64,000 bases of DNA from a virus, in the IMG/VR virus record IMGVR_UViG_3300010885_020868, positions 1 to 64,000 of that record. The stretch is one strand, 5' to 3'. The translations under genes were made by a program, and so were the position numbers. Below are positions 51,275 through 59,854 of the stretch, one piece after another (position 1 is the stretch's first letter; every line of letters starts with the position of its first letter). The notes below the pieces were generated by a model, which saw nothing but the letters and a program-made list of their open reading frames with translations, ran no database searches and was not told the DNA's origin.

Positions 51275-52279
51275 ATGACAATATTGATAGACGATATACT
51301 ATCAAAGCTTGACCCTAAAACAAGAGCAAGAGTTCAATCCGCACAGAATATAGTTGTTGAAAAACAAAAAACTCCAAGTGCTGGATTAAATATGGCTCTT
51401 AGGGGTGGCCTTGGATATGGAAGACAGGTTTTAGTTTGGGGCAATAAGTCCGCAGGCAAATCTTCTTTTTGCTTACAAACAATTGCTTTAGCACAGAAAG
51501 AGGGTAAAACCTGTGCATGGATTGATGCAGAAGCATCATATGATCAAGCATGGGCGGAGTCCTTGGGGGTAGATTCATCTTCTCTTATTTATTCCCCCGC
51601 AAAAACTGTAAATGATATGGTTGATGTTGCTACCAAGTTAATGGATGCGGGAATAGATATAATTGTTGTTGATTCCATATCAGCACTATTACCAGCCATT
51701 TATTTTGAAAAAGATGGCAACGATATGAAAGATTTACAAGACACTAAACAAATTGGTGCGGAAGCAAAGGACATGACACATGCAGTTAAAATGCTTAACT
51801 ACGCAAACAAAAACACATTACTTATACTTATATCACAACAAAGAAACCAGTTTGGAAGTATGCATGCTTCCCACATCCCAACAGGAGGAATGGCAGTCAA
51901 GTTCTTTTCCTCAACAGTTGTCAAGCTTTGGTCTTCCGAAGCTGAAGCTAATGCTATTAAGTCTGGTATACAGGTCGGTGATAAAATCATTGAACAAAGG
52001 GTCGGTAGACCAGTTAACTGGATCATTGACTATAACAAACTTGGACCCCCAAACTTATCTGGACAGTACGACTTCTATTATCAAGGCTCACACCTTGGCG
52101 TAGATCGTGTTGGTGAAACTTTAGATGTAGCAGAAATGTGCGGGATAGTAGAAAAGGGTGGAGCATGGTATACAGTAAATGGAGAACGTTTTCAAGGACG
52201 TGCAAAGGCTGTGGCATATTTAAGAGAAAATCCAGATGTTGTAGACAACTTAATTGGAGAAATAGATGCCAGATCTTAA
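51275..52279 (+). CDS. recA: RecA/UvsX-type recombinase
   Basis: A 334-aa protein from ATG 51275 (AGAAAGAG RBS; an ATG at 51254 and the longer frame from 51176 lie upstream). Walker A GNKSAGKS is at 56-63, with CAWIDAEASYDQAWAESLGV after it and Walker B DIIVVDSISALLPA. The L1-like region is FEKDGNDMKDLQDTKQIG and L2 is NQFGSMHASHIPTGGMAVKF. It catalyses strand exchange on ssDNA, together with the SSB and resolvases nearby. C-terminal domain ends NPDVVDNLIGEIDARS. Confidence 0.9.
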   Translation: MTILIDDILSKLDPKTRARVQSAQNIVVEKQKTPSAGLNMALRGGLGYGRQVLVWGNKSAGKSSFCLQTIALAQKEGKTCAWIDAEASYDQAWAESLGVDSSSLIYSPAKTVNDMVDVATKLMDAGIDIIVVDSISALLPAIYFEKDGNDMKDLQDTKQIGAEAKDMTHAVKMLNYANKNTLLILISQQRNQFGSMHASHIPTGGMAVKFFSSTVVKLWSSEAEANAIKSGIQVGDKIIEQRVGRPVNWIIDYNKLGPPNLSGQYDFYYQGSHLGVDRVGETLDVAEMCGIVEKGGAWYTVNGERFQGRAKAVAYLRENPDVVDNLIGEIDARS

Positions 52280-52463
52280 TCAGTTTCTTAATAAAAAGAA
52301 AGTAGATTTAAAATTAAATGACAGGGATCTAGAACAGCTAAATGGAATTCGTCCATGTTCACATTGCTCCGAAGATGTAGTTGGCGCATTATGGGATGCT
52401 ATTGATTTGACCATGTATTGGAAATGCAGTAATGGTCATGAAAATTCTTTTAAGGTTAACTAA
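52266..52463 (+). CDS. small zinc-ribbon protein
   Basis: A 65-aa protein; CSHC (PCSHCSEDV) and CSNGH (KCSNGHENS) supply the likely metal ligands. It overlaps recA by 14 bases and the next gene by one base. No known family. Nucleic acid binding or a transcription-related role is possible. Confidence 0.6.
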   Translation: MPDLNQFLNKKKVDLKLNDRDLEQLNGIRPCSHCSEDVVGALWDAIDLTMYWKCSNGHENSFKVN

Positions 52464-52771
52464 TGTCTGAAAGATCAGAGGTTAAGCGTGATGGAGCCAA
52501 GGCTCAAAAGAATAGTGGTCGTGGAGATTACCAAAAGGGTGACGCTCAATGGAAACAATTTTTAGTAGATTATAAAGAAGCTTCAAGATCGTTTGCGCTT
52601 AACAAAGAAGTCTGGGCAAAAATTTGCACAGATACCTTTAAAGTTAATAGAGATATGTACCCAGCTCTTAAAATTATTTTAGGAACAGATTCAAAGGTTA
52701 GGCTAGGTTTAATTGAATGGGCAGTTTTAGAAGAATTAATTACATTTTGGGAGAAAAATCATGGAGAATAA
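52463..52771 (+). CDS. PD-(D/E)XK nuclease, Hjc-like Holliday junction resolvase
   Basis: A 102-aa protein. The stretch DGAKAQKNSGRGDYQKGD, then FLVDYKEASRSFALNKEVWA, has the core of small archaeal-Hjc-like phage resolvases: a Ser-Gly-Arg-Gly turn, Asp in KGD, then the D-x-K pair (VDYK). These cut branched DNA. With RuvC at 54161 the phage would carry two unrelated junction-cutting enzymes. The motif is good, but such PD-(D/E)XK cores also occur in other phage endonucleases. Confidence 0.68.
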   Translation: MSERSEVKRDGAKAQKNSGRGDYQKGDAQWKQFLVDYKEASRSFALNKEVWAKICTDTFKVNRDMYPALKIILGTDSKVRLGLIEWAVLEELITFWEKNHGE

Positions 52772-53108
52772 AATAGAAAGTAAAAATACCTTAGAAATTA
52801 TTAGTGATATTACTGAGTTTAATGATCTTCATGAGTTTATGCGAGATGAACATTTAGATAAAGCCCTTGGCATTGTGGTAAAATTATTAATGAACCCAGA
52901 TGTTCCTTCGGCAAAAGCTCCACTTTTAATTATGGAGTTGCAGGCAATGTCAACTAAGTTTGCAGTTCTTGCATCAGTGTATTCTACTATTGCAAAAGAT
53001 AAAGCGGGTACAGAAAACAATAATAAAAAGAATATTTATTATTCAGTAAAGGAGTCTATAGACAAACTTGTAGATGCACTCAAGTATGTTGTTAGGTATA
53101 ATTCGTAA
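52761..53108 (+). CDS. hypothetical helical protein of the recombination cluster
   Basis: A 115-aa protein, all helical (LHEFMRDEHLDKALGIVVKL, KAPLLIMELQAMSTKFAVLA, KKNIYYSVKESIDKLVDALK). It overlaps the genes on both sides. Similar small helical genes often stand before Cas4-like exonucleases in phages; no known function. Confidence 0.6.
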   Translation: MENKIESKNTLEIISDITEFNDLHEFMRDEHLDKALGIVVKLLMNPDVPSAKAPLLIMELQAMSTKFAVLASVYSTIAKDKAGTENNNKKNIYYSVKESIDKLVDALKYVVRYNS

Positions 53109-53899
53109 TGGGTAGAGATATAGTAAAGAATCTTAAATTTAAGAAACATACTGGTAAGCATTTTGATCCAGAACTATTTGCACAATTATTAGATGAATCA
53201 TATAGAAATACTAAACGTGCTGATGGAGAGATGACAAAGAAATCATTTAGTCCAAGCTCTTTAGGATATGGTCATGGAACCTGCCCGAGATACTGGTACA
53301 TGGCTTTTAGCGGAGCAATGTTTATTGATGATAACGATGCCGTTGCCGTAGCTAACATGGCTCAGGGCACTCAAGCTCACGAAAGGCTTCAAAAACTTAT
53401 TGCGACTATGCCACAGTTTGTATCTGAAGAAGAAGAGATTATTAATGAATATCCTCCAGTTAGAGGCTTTATAGACCTTATCATGGAGTATGATGGACAA
53501 ACTGTAATTGGTGAAATTAAAACGGCTAAGCAAGAGGTATGGGATACTAGACAGTCTGAAATGAAATCTTCAGCCAACCATATGCTACAACTGCTTACCT
53601 ATATGAAGTTAAAAAATGCTAAGGAAGGATTCTTCCTATATGAGAACAAGAATACTCAAGAAATACTTATAATCCCTATCTCTATGAATGAAAAGAACAC
53701 TAAGATAATTGAAGATACTTTTACTTGGATGTGTGAAGTTTGGGATAATTTTAAAGACGGAGATATTCCAATGAAGCCAGCTGGAGTAACTAAGTCTAAG
53801 ATGCCATGTACCTATTGCCCAGTTAAAAAAGAATGCTACAGTAAAGATACTCCTACTGGTACAGTACAGATTGAGCTGTATGAGGTTCCTAAGATATGA
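53108..53899 (+). CDS. Cas4-like RecB-family exonuclease
   Basis: A 263-aa protein with the Cas4 layout: an N-terminal cysteine (HGTCPRYWYMAFSG), the nuclease core (GFIDLIMEYDGQTVIGEIKT: Asp, then E-x-K), the helix HMLQLLTYMKLKNAKEGF (QhhxY) and three C-terminal cysteines (MPCTYCPVKKECYS), for a [4Fe-4S] cluster. Such enzymes resect DNA ends and pair with RecA and SSB in phage recombination. There is no CRISPR array, so adaptation is not implied. The start is at the stop of the previous gene (TAATG). Confidence 0.85.
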   Translation: MGRDIVKNLKFKKHTGKHFDPELFAQLLDESYRNTKRADGEMTKKSFSPSSLGYGHGTCPRYWYMAFSGAMFIDDNDAVAVANMAQGTQAHERLQKLIATMPQFVSEEEEIINEYPPVRGFIDLIMEYDGQTVIGEIKTAKQEVWDTRQSEMKSSANHMLQLLTYMKLKNAKEGFFLYENKNTQEILIIPISMNEKNTKIIEDTFTWMCEVWDNFKDGDIPMKPAGVTKSKMPCTYCPVKKECYSKDTPTGTVQIELYEVPKI

Positions 53900-54174
53900 T
53901 TTGTAGTAATAAGGAATGCGCTAAAGACTTTGATGCTAAGACCCATAATCAAAAATATTGTTCTGATGAGTGCTGTCGAGTTGCAACTAATAAAAGAATC
54001 ATGGAAAAATATTACGAAAAAAAAGCTATTAAAAATGGAGCATTAAGAAAATGTAAAAAGTGTTCTATTAGATTAAGTAGATATAACCAAAATGAAATAT
54101 GCTCAAGTTGTGAAAAAAATATAAATTTAAAAAATAAAAATACATTATTAGGAATGTTAGATGAAATTAGCTGA
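53896..54174 (+). CDS. double zinc-finger protein
   Basis: A 92-aa protein with two zinc sites: CSNKEC with YCSDECC, and RKCKKCS with CSSCEK. A helix with basic residues lies between (NKRIMEKYYEKKAIKNGALR). The first finger resembles the C-x4-C...C-x3-C treble clef found on phage HNH-related and recombination proteins. It overlaps the exonuclease by ATGA and RuvC by 14 bases. DNA binding is likely; the role is unknown. Confidence 0.68.
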   Translation: MICSNKECAKDFDAKTHNQKYCSDECCRVATNKRIMEKYYEKKAIKNGALRKCKKCSIRLSRYNQNEICSSCEKNINLKNKNTLLGMLDEIS

Positions 54175-54727
54175 CTTAATAAAAACAAAAGCGGGTAGAG
54201 TTTTAGGAATAGATGCCTCTACAAATTCAATTGCGTTTTGCTTAATGGAAAATAATAAACCATTAAAGTGGGGCAAGATAGAGTTGTCTGGATCAGATAT
54301 TTATGAAAAGATATATGATGCTAAGGTAAAGATGTCTGTTATGTTAGATGAATTAAAGTCTGATTATATTGCTGTAGAGGGTGCTATCCTTGTCAGATCC
54401 CCTGATGCTGTGATAAAATTATCTTATGTTTATGGTGTTGTTATTGCTGAGCTTATGTCTACTGGAGCTAAGGTCATTACTATTTCTCCTACAGCTTGGC
54501 AGGCTTACATTGGAAACAAAAATCCTACCAAGGATGAGAAGGCGGCTATAAGGCTAAAGCATCCAGGGTATGCTGATTCTTGGTATAAGAATCAAATAAG
54601 AAACATGCGTAAACAAAGAACAGTAGACTATTTTAATAATAAATATGGATTAAGTTTAGACGATTTTGATGTGGCAGATGCTTTTGGTATTGCCCATTAT
54701 TCTAATGAGGAGTTGACTAAAAGATGA
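54161..54727 (+). CDS. ruvC: RuvC-like Holliday junction resolvase
   Basis: A 188-aa protein of the RNase H fold. D18 is in RVLGIDASTNSIAF, the glutamate in YIAVEGAILVRSPD, and the last acidic residues in DVADAFGIAHYSNEE, with the SPTAWQAYIGNK region typical of RuvC. The family cleaves four-way junctions symmetrically; phages use it for recombination and packaging clean-up. It overlaps the small helix-turn-helix gene by ATGA. Confidence 0.83.
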   Translation: MKLADLIKTKAGRVLGIDASTNSIAFCLMENNKPLKWGKIELSGSDIYEKIYDAKVKMSVMLDELKSDYIAVEGAILVRSPDAVIKLSYVYGVVIAELMSTGAKVITISPTAWQAYIGNKNPTKDEKAAIRLKHPGYADSWYKNQIRNMRKQRTVDYFNNKYGLSLDDFDVADAFGIAHYSNEELTKR

Positions 54728-54870
54728 AATTGTATCAAAGTAAAGAGTGGCTTCATAGGCGGTACCTTGTACAAAAAAAGACAGTTACAGAAATAGCAAA
54801 AGAAGCGGGAACCTCTGCAATGACTATTCAGAGGTATTTAGTACAGTTTGGATTAATTAAAAAAAGATGA
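54724..54870 (+). CDS. 48-aa helix-turn-helix protein
   Basis: A short gene from ATG 54724 to TGA 54870, overlapping both neighbours by ATGA. The protein reads MKLYQSKEWLHRRYLVQKKT then VTEIAKEAGTSAMTIQRYLV, ending QFGLIKKR. The second half is a textbook helix-turn-helix of the HTH_7/resolvase or sigma-like sort (T.E.IAKEAG.S..TI.RYL). It is too small for more than the DNA-binding part. Possibly a transcription regulator or recombination accessory. Confidence 0.75.
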   Translation: MKLYQSKEWLHRRYLVQKKTVTEIAKEAGTSAMTIQRYLVQFGLIKKR

Positions 54871-55520
54871 TACCAGTATTAGCTATACCAGTCCTTAACA
54901 GATATGACTTGCTAGATCAAAATTTAGAAACAATTGATTACCCAGTTAAAGAAATTTTAATTATAAATAATGGCAATGAAGATTACACGCCCAAAAGAAA
55001 TGATTTAAATATTAGAGTATTAAATTTACCATCTAATTTAGGAATGTCTGGATCATGGAATCTTACTATAAAGCTGTATCCAAATGCAAACTATTGGATA
55101 TTCTCTTCAGCAGATACGTATTGGATACCAGGAGCATTAGAAAAATTGCATCAATCTAGTGGAGATAGCAATCTAGTAATGACTACCGAAGCTTGGGGGG
55201 CATTTTCTATTGGTGAAAACATGATTAGAGAAGTAGGATTATTTGATGAATATTTCTATCCTATATACTTTGAAGATAATGATTATTATGAGCGTGTTAT
55301 GAATAGTTCTTTAAAAGATGGATATATAAATAGCGGAATAGAGGTAAGTACGCCACATGGTGCATCTCAAACTATAAATAGTAATGAAAAATTATTAAAT
55401 AGAAACCACGAAACTTTTGTAAAAAATCAAGAATACTTTAATTATAAAAAAGAAAATAATTTTCAAATTAATGGAGTATGGAGTATAGATAGAAGGAGGG
55501 AGCAAGAATGGCAATTATAG
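54867..55520 (+). CDS. glycosyltransferase family 2-like protein
   Basis: A 217-aa protein with a GT-A Rossmann-like start (MIPVLAIPVLNRYDLLDQNL, EILIINNGNEDYTP), then LPSNLGMSGSWNLTIKLYPN and IFSSADTYWIPGALEKL, the likely nucleotide-sugar/metal site (an S-A-D-T variant of DxD). FDEYFYPIYFEDNDYYERV is the usual acceptor-side acidic stretch in GT2 enzymes. It would transfer a sugar from a nucleotide donor to DNA, protein or another acceptor. A sugar nucleotidyltransferase follows, overlapping by 13 bases. Confidence 0.75.
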   Translation: MIPVLAIPVLNRYDLLDQNLETIDYPVKEILIINNGNEDYTPKRNDLNIRVLNLPSNLGMSGSWNLTIKLYPNANYWIFSSADTYWIPGALEKLHQSSGDSNLVMTTEAWGAFSIGENMIREVGLFDEYFYPIYFEDNDYYERVMNSSLKDGYINSGIEVSTPHGASQTINSNEKLLNRNHETFVKNQEYFNYKKENNFQINGVWSIDRRREQEWQL

Positions 55521-56161
55521 GTGTTCTGCCAGCTTCTGGCAAGGCAACAAGAATAGGTGGAATTGCAAAGTTTGCTTTGCCAATTTCTGACAACTCTTCT
55601 ATTTTAAAATGGCATGTAGAACAAATGCTTGAAGTTTGTGATGAAGTTAGAGTTTCTACAAGATCAGCTTGGGTTCCAATTATTCAAAGCATGGAAATAA
55701 ATATTAAGTTAATGATAAAAGAGCCATCAACAATGTCTGATGCGGTAAGTTTTTTAGCTGGTGGAGATAGCGATACTTTATTGATAGGATTGCCAGATAC
55801 ATTTATGGTTGGAGCTACTAGTAATATTTATAAAAAAATGATAGAATCTGACGGAGATGTAGTTCTTGGAACTTGGGAATGTCATCAAGATATTAAAGGA
55901 AGAGTTGGGCAAATAGATGTTATTAAAAATAAAGTTGTTGGTTCAAAAGATAAGGTTTCAGATTGCGATTTCCCATTTATGTGGGGAACAATGTTATTAA
56001 GAAACATGTCTAGTAAGATAGACTCTTCTTTAGCACATGTAGGACTGCAAATTCAAGAATGGATAGACAGCGGAATAGATGTTAGATCAGTATTCCCAGG
56101 CGGACAGTATATGGATATTGGAACGCTAGATGGATTAAAATTATTATATAAGGAGATTTAA
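55508..56161 (+). CDS. sugar nucleotidyltransferase
   Basis: A 217-aa protein starting MAIIGVLPASGKATRIGGIA, then FALPISDNSSILKWHVEQML: the glycine-rich nucleotide-binding loop of sugar-1-phosphate nucleotidylyltransferases, although the pattern GxGTRxxxxT is altered to ASGKATRIGG. The sequence has LLIGLPDTFMVG, where the Asp would bind metal, and CDFPFMWGTMLLRN. It probably makes an NDP-sugar for the preceding GT2. RBS GGAGGGAG. The final overlap (TAATG) leads to the IMPDH-like gene. Confidence 0.75.
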   Translation: MAIIGVLPASGKATRIGGIAKFALPISDNSSILKWHVEQMLEVCDEVRVSTRSAWVPIIQSMEINIKLMIKEPSTMSDAVSFLAGGDSDTLLIGLPDTFMVGATSNIYKKMIESDGDVVLGTWECHQDIKGRVGQIDVIKNKVVGSKDKVSDCDFPFMWGTMLLRNMSSKIDSSLAHVGLQIQEWIDSGIDVRSVFPGGQYMDIGTLDGLKLLYKEI

Positions 56162-57183
56162 TGCTTAATATTGGTAATAGTGAGGCGCTATGCTTTGATG
56201 ATATTCTTTTAGTTCCACAACAATCAGATGTAGCAAGCCGAAAAGAAGTTAACTTAAAGATGAATGGGTATGACTTACCTATTGTTTCAAGTCCTATGGA
56301 CACAGTAACTGGTTGGGAAATGGCAGCACATATTGCTAATGCTGGCGGAATTGGAATTATACATAGATACATGAGTCCTGATGATAGAATATTGGAATGT
56401 CGTAAAGCAATAAGGGCTACAGAAAATCCAGATAATATTGGTATTGCTATATCAGCAATTGAAGCTTTAGATACTCAATTCATTGAAGATTTAATTTTTG
56501 TTAAAGTTAAATGGATATGTGTTGATACTGCTAATGGTCATGGAGAATCATGTGCTAGAGCAGTTAGAGTATTAAAATCTAATTTCCCAAAATTAAAAGT
56601 TATGGCAGGCAATGTTTCTACAAAGTATGGTTACGGAAGATTGTCTAGAATGGGTGCCGATGCAATTAGGGTAGGAATTGGTGGCGGAGCCACATGTACC
56701 ACTAGAATTGTTTCTGGTCATGGAATGCCAACTCTTCAATCTATTATTGATTGTTATGAATTTAAAAAAGAAAATAATATAGAGGCTCTAATTATCGCAG
56801 ATGGTGGAATTAGAAATACAGGAGACATGGTAAAGGCTTTTGCCGCAGGCGCAGACATGGTTATGCTTGGCTCTATGCTAGCAGGTACAGATGAAGCCCC
56901 TGGAGACCTAGATAACGGGTTTAAACGATTTAGGGGTATGGCAAGTAAGGAAGCTCAATTACAATGGCGTGGAGAGTCTTCTGTGCCAGAAGGAGTGTCT
57001 ACTATGATACCTTATAAAGGATTGGTGTCAAATGTTATTGAAGAAATTAAGGGTGGGCTAGGCAGTGGATGTTCTTATTCTGGAGTACATGCATTAGGAG
57101 ATTTAGCTTATGAATCAAACTATGTTAAAGTTTCGCCATTAAGTAAAGCAGAATCTATTCCACATGCTAAGGGAGCAAATTAA
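56161..57183 (+). CDS. IMP dehydrogenase / GMP reductase family enzyme
   Basis: A 340-aa TIM barrel without CBS domains. It has [15 protein letters not shown] and [20 protein letters not shown] at the start, [34 protein letters not shown], the catalytic loop [20 protein letters not shown] with the active cysteine, [20 protein letters not shown] and [14 protein letters not shown]. The end has [20 protein letters not shown] and [11 protein letters not shown]. The C-loop and size (about 340 aa) fit either CBS-less IMPDH or GMP reductase; VPEG..IPYKG favours IMPDH. It would shift the IMP/GMP balance. It starts in a TAATG overlap. Confidence 0.85.
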   Translation: MLNIGNSEALCFDDILLVPQQSDVASRKEVNLKMNGYDLPIVSSPMDTVTGWEMAAHIANAGGIGIIHRYMSPDDRILECRKAIRATENPDNIGIAISAIEALDTQFIEDLIFVKVKWICVDTANGHGESCARAVRVLKSNFPKLKVMAGNVSTKYGYGRLSRMGADAIRVGIGGGATCTTRIVSGHGMPTLQSIIDCYEFKKENNIEALIIADGGIRNTGDMVKAFAAGADMVMLGSMLAGTDEAPGDLDNGFKRFRGMASKEAQLQWRGESSVPEGVSTMIPYKGLVSNVIEEIKGGLGSGCSYSGVHALGDLAYESNYVKVSPLSKAESIPHAKGAN

Positions 57184-57497
57184 TGAATATTCAAAAGGAT
57201 AAAGGCTATCAAACTTGGATCACAGATCTACAGCTTTCAGCAATTGATGCTCCATCTGGACATGAAATTTTAAGAGAGTGTTTAGAAATTGCAGAGATGT
57301 TAATTAAAAAGAATATATCTTATGGAAACTCTGCTTTAAATCCAGTTAGAGTATTTAGCAAGGCGGATCCAAAAGAACAAATTATGGTTAGGCTTGATGA
57401 TAAATTAAGCAGAATCAAAAATGCTGAGTCATTTCCAGGAGATAATGATATAGAAGATATGATTGGCTATTTAGTTTTATATAAATTATGTGATTGA
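57183..57497 (+). CDS. Nmad1-like / MazG-related small protein
   Basis: A 104-aa all-alpha protein: LIKKNISYGNSALNPVRVFS, then VRLDDKLSRIKNAESFPGDN and DIEDMIGYLVLYKLCD. The KN-x-x-Y-G-x-S, RxxDKLxR and D-x-x-GYL pattern is that of the nucleotide-modification-associated domain 1 group, also annotated as DUF1599 in some phages, whose members act on nucleotides or are tied to modified-base pathways. It overlaps the IMPDH-like gene by one base (TAATG), linking it to purine metabolism. Confidence 0.7.
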   Translation: MNIQKDKGYQTWITDLQLSAIDAPSGHEILRECLEIAEMLIKKNISYGNSALNPVRVFSKADPKEQIMVRLDDKLSRIKNAESFPGDNDIEDMIGYLVLYKLCD

Positions 57498-57522
57498 TTT
57501 TAGTCGACTAAGATGGTATACT
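57494..57522 (+). promoter_or_regulatory. promoter of the terminase genes, leaderless
   Basis: TTGATT (57494-57499), 17 bp, TATACT (57517-57522) preceded by TGG (extended -10), then 6 nt to ATG 57529. It is the most complete of the leaderless-type promoters. Confidence 0.72.
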
Positions 57523-57528
57523 AATTAA

Positions 57529-58065
57529 ATGTCAGAGATAGAATTATCGAGTCATTTTGACCGAATGAACAAAGTAGTAGAAGAACTACTTAAGGGTAAT
57601 AATGCTACTGCCATTGCTACAATTACTGGGTTTCCCCGCAAAGATGTTGTTGAGTTAATTGGCGAATGGAAATCCGTAGTCCACAATGATCAAGGTGCTA
57701 AAGATCGTGCCAAGGAAGCAATTTCTGGTGCAGATCAACACTATGCTATGCTAATTAAAGAAGCATGGAAAACTGTAGAAGATGCGGATCAATCTGGACA
57801 GCTTGGCATTAAATCTGGTGCCCTAAAATTAATTGCCGACATTGAGACAAAACGAATAGCAATGCTTCAACAAGTAGGCTTATTAGACAATGCTGAGATG
57901 GCAGACATCATTGCCGAGACTGAACGCAAACAAGAAATTTTAGTTAGAATTTTAAAAGAAGTAACCTCAAGTTGCCCTAAATGTAAGATGGATGTTGCTA
58001 GAAGACTATCTCAAATTACAGGAATAGTTGAGTCAATTATAGTAGAGGATGTCAGTGGACTTTAA
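57529..58065 (+). CDS. terminase small subunit-like protein
   Basis: A 178-aa protein directly before terL. The N-terminal part has a helix-turn-helix layout (LLKGNNATAIATITGFPRKD), followed by a long helical oligomerisation stretch (ADQHYAMLIKEAWKTVEDAD, IKSGALKLIADIETKRIAML), and a CPKC motif near the C-terminus (SCPKCKMDV). Small terminases recognise the packaging site and stimulate the large subunit. It overlaps terL by 17 bases. The call is supported mainly by its HTH and position. Confidence 0.72.
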   Translation: MSEIELSSHFDRMNKVVEELLKGNNATAIATITGFPRKDVVELIGEWKSVVHNDQGAKDRAKEAISGADQHYAMLIKEAWKTVEDADQSGQLGIKSGALKLIADIETKRIAMLQQVGLLDNAEMADIIAETERKQEILVRILKEVTSSCPKCKMDVARRLSQITGIVESIIVEDVSGL

Positions 58066-59854
58066 TTTTAATGATCTCATTGATATGCTGGACGGCGAAG
58101 AATTTGATGAACGTCCAGTCGATCTTCGCACGTTTGTAACAGATCCACAATTTCTTGCGCTTCCGCCACTCTCAGAAGCACAATACACTTTAATTGAAAA
58201 AAGTTCTCAGATTTATAAAGAAGCTACACTTAAAAAACTTTTCGGAGACGAAGAGGGCGCAAGAATGTATAAGCAGACGGCTACAGAAGTTATTGCTCAA
58301 TTAGGTAAAGGCTCTGGTAAAGATTATTCATCAACTATTGCAGTTTCATATATAGTATACCTATTGTTATGCTTGAAAGATCCAGCCACATATTATGGTA
58401 AGCCTCCAGGAGATGCAATTGATATTTTAAATATTGCTATAAATGCTCAACAGGCAAATAACGTTTTCTTTAAAGGATTTAAAACACGCATCGAAAGATC
58501 ACCTTGGTTTGTTGGAAAGTATACAGACAAGGCTTCTGAAATGAAGTTTGATAAATCAGTTACAGTTCACTCAGGCCACTCAGAGCGTGAGGCATGGGAA
58601 GGCTATAACGTACTTGTAGTTATCCTAGATGAGATATCTGGTTTTGCTACAGACAATACAACTGGCCATGATCAAGCTAAGACTGCTAATGCTATATACG
58701 ACATGTATCGTGCATCAGTTGATTCTCGTTTCCCAGACTTTGGCAAAGTAATTCTTCTTTCATTTCCACGTTTTAAAAATGATCCTATTCAAAAGTTTTA
58801 TGACTCTGTTATTGCTGAAAAAGAAACTATTATACGTACACATCATTTTAAGATGGACGAAGATCTTCCAGACGGAACCGAAGGGAATGAGTTTGAAGTT
58901 CAATGGGAAGAAGATCATATTAAATCATATTTAATTCCAAAAGTCTACGCATTGAAAAGACCCACTTGGGAAGTAAATCCAACTAGAAGTATTGATGATT
59001 TTAAGACAGCATTTTATAAGAACAGTATGGATGCCCTAGGACGCTTTGCCTGTATGCCACCAGAAATGGTTGATGCGTTCTTTAAGTCTCGTGAAAAGAT
59101 TGAAAAGGCATTTAATAAAATGAATTTAGCGGTGGATAATTTTGGTAGAATAGAAGAATGGTTTAAGCCAGAAGATGATAAAGATTATTTTATTCACGTT
59201 GACTTAGCTCAGAAGCATGATCATTGTGCTGTAGCTTTAGCGCATGTTGACAGGTGGGTTAATGTTAAAGTAACAAATGAATATTCTCAACCAGCTCCAA
59301 TTGTTAGCGTAGATGCTGTTAGATATTGGACTCCTACTCCAGATAAGTCAGTAGATTTTACTGAAGTTAAAGATTATATTTTATCTCTTAAGACTCGTGG
59401 CTTTAACATTCGTGCTTGTACGTTTGACCGCTGGAACTCACATGACATGATGCAGCAATTGAAGTCTTATGGAATTAATACAGAACTATTGTCTGTTGCT
59501 AAAAAACATTATGATGACATGGCAATGGTAGTCATGGAAGAAAGATTATCTGGCCCAGCAATTAAACTACTTATTGATGAATTGTTACAGCTTAAAATTA
59601 TGCGGGACAAAGTGGATCACCCTAGAAAAGGTTCTAAAGACTTAGCAGATGCTGTATGTGGAGCAGTATATAATTCTATTAGTAGAACTAGACCAAATAT
59701 GGATAATGAAATAAAGATTCATACATACGAGTCTATGAGTTTTGACAATGATTTTAATCCACGAGAAGAAAAAGATGAATCATATAATTTAATTAGGGCA
59801 CCAAGAATACCTGAAAACTTACAAGAAGCAATGGATAGGATGCAGATACTATGA
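58049..59854 (+). CDS. terL: terminase large subunit
   Basis: A 601-aa protein. ATPase: Walker A GKGSGKD at 86-92 and Walker B D194-E195 (VVILDEISGF). Nuclease: D385 (IHVDLAQKHDHCA), D460 (TFDRWNSHDM) and D534 (KDLADAV), the RNase H-like three-aspartate site. This motor cuts concatemers and pumps DNA through the portal. The long insert between Walker A and B (KPPGDAIDILNIAINAQQAN) is typical of siphovirus enzymes. It lies tens of kb from the portal in the linear window, with the two joined if the genome is circular or permuted. Confidence 0.92.
   Translation: MSVDFNFNDLIDMLDGEEFDERPVDLRTFVTDPQFLALPPLSEAQYTLIEKSSQIYKEATLKKLFGDEEGARMYKQTATEVIAQLGKGSGKDYSSTIAVSYIVYLLLCLKDPATYYGKPPGDAIDILNIAINAQQANNVFFKGFKTRIERSPWFVGKYTDKASEMKFDKSVTVHSGHSEREAWEGYNVLVVILDEISGFATDNTTGHDQAKTANAIYDMYRASVDSRFPDFGKVILLSFPRFKNDPIQKFYDSVIAEKETIIRTHHFKMDEDLPDGTEGNEFEVQWEEDHIKSYLIPKVYALKRPTWEVNPTRSIDDFKTAFYKNSMDALGRFACMPPEMVDAFFKSREKIEKAFNKMNLAVDNFGRIEEWFKPEDDKDYFIHVDLAQKHDHCAVALAHVDRWVNVKVTNEYSQPAPIVSVDAVRYWTPTPDKSVDFTEVKDYILSLKTRGFNIRACTFDRWNSHDMMQQLKSYGINTELLSVAKKHYDDMAMVVMEERLSGPAIKLLIDELLQLKIMRDKVDHPRKGSKDLADAVCGAVYNSISRTRPNMDNEIKIHTYESMSFDNDFNPREEKDESYNLIRAPRIPENLQEAMDRMQIL

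Noticed and set aside
53108-53899. Cas4-like gene as part of a CRISPR-Cas system
   Set aside because: No Cas1, Cas2 or array is present; neighbours are RecA, resolvases and SSB, so a recombination exonuclease is the better reading.
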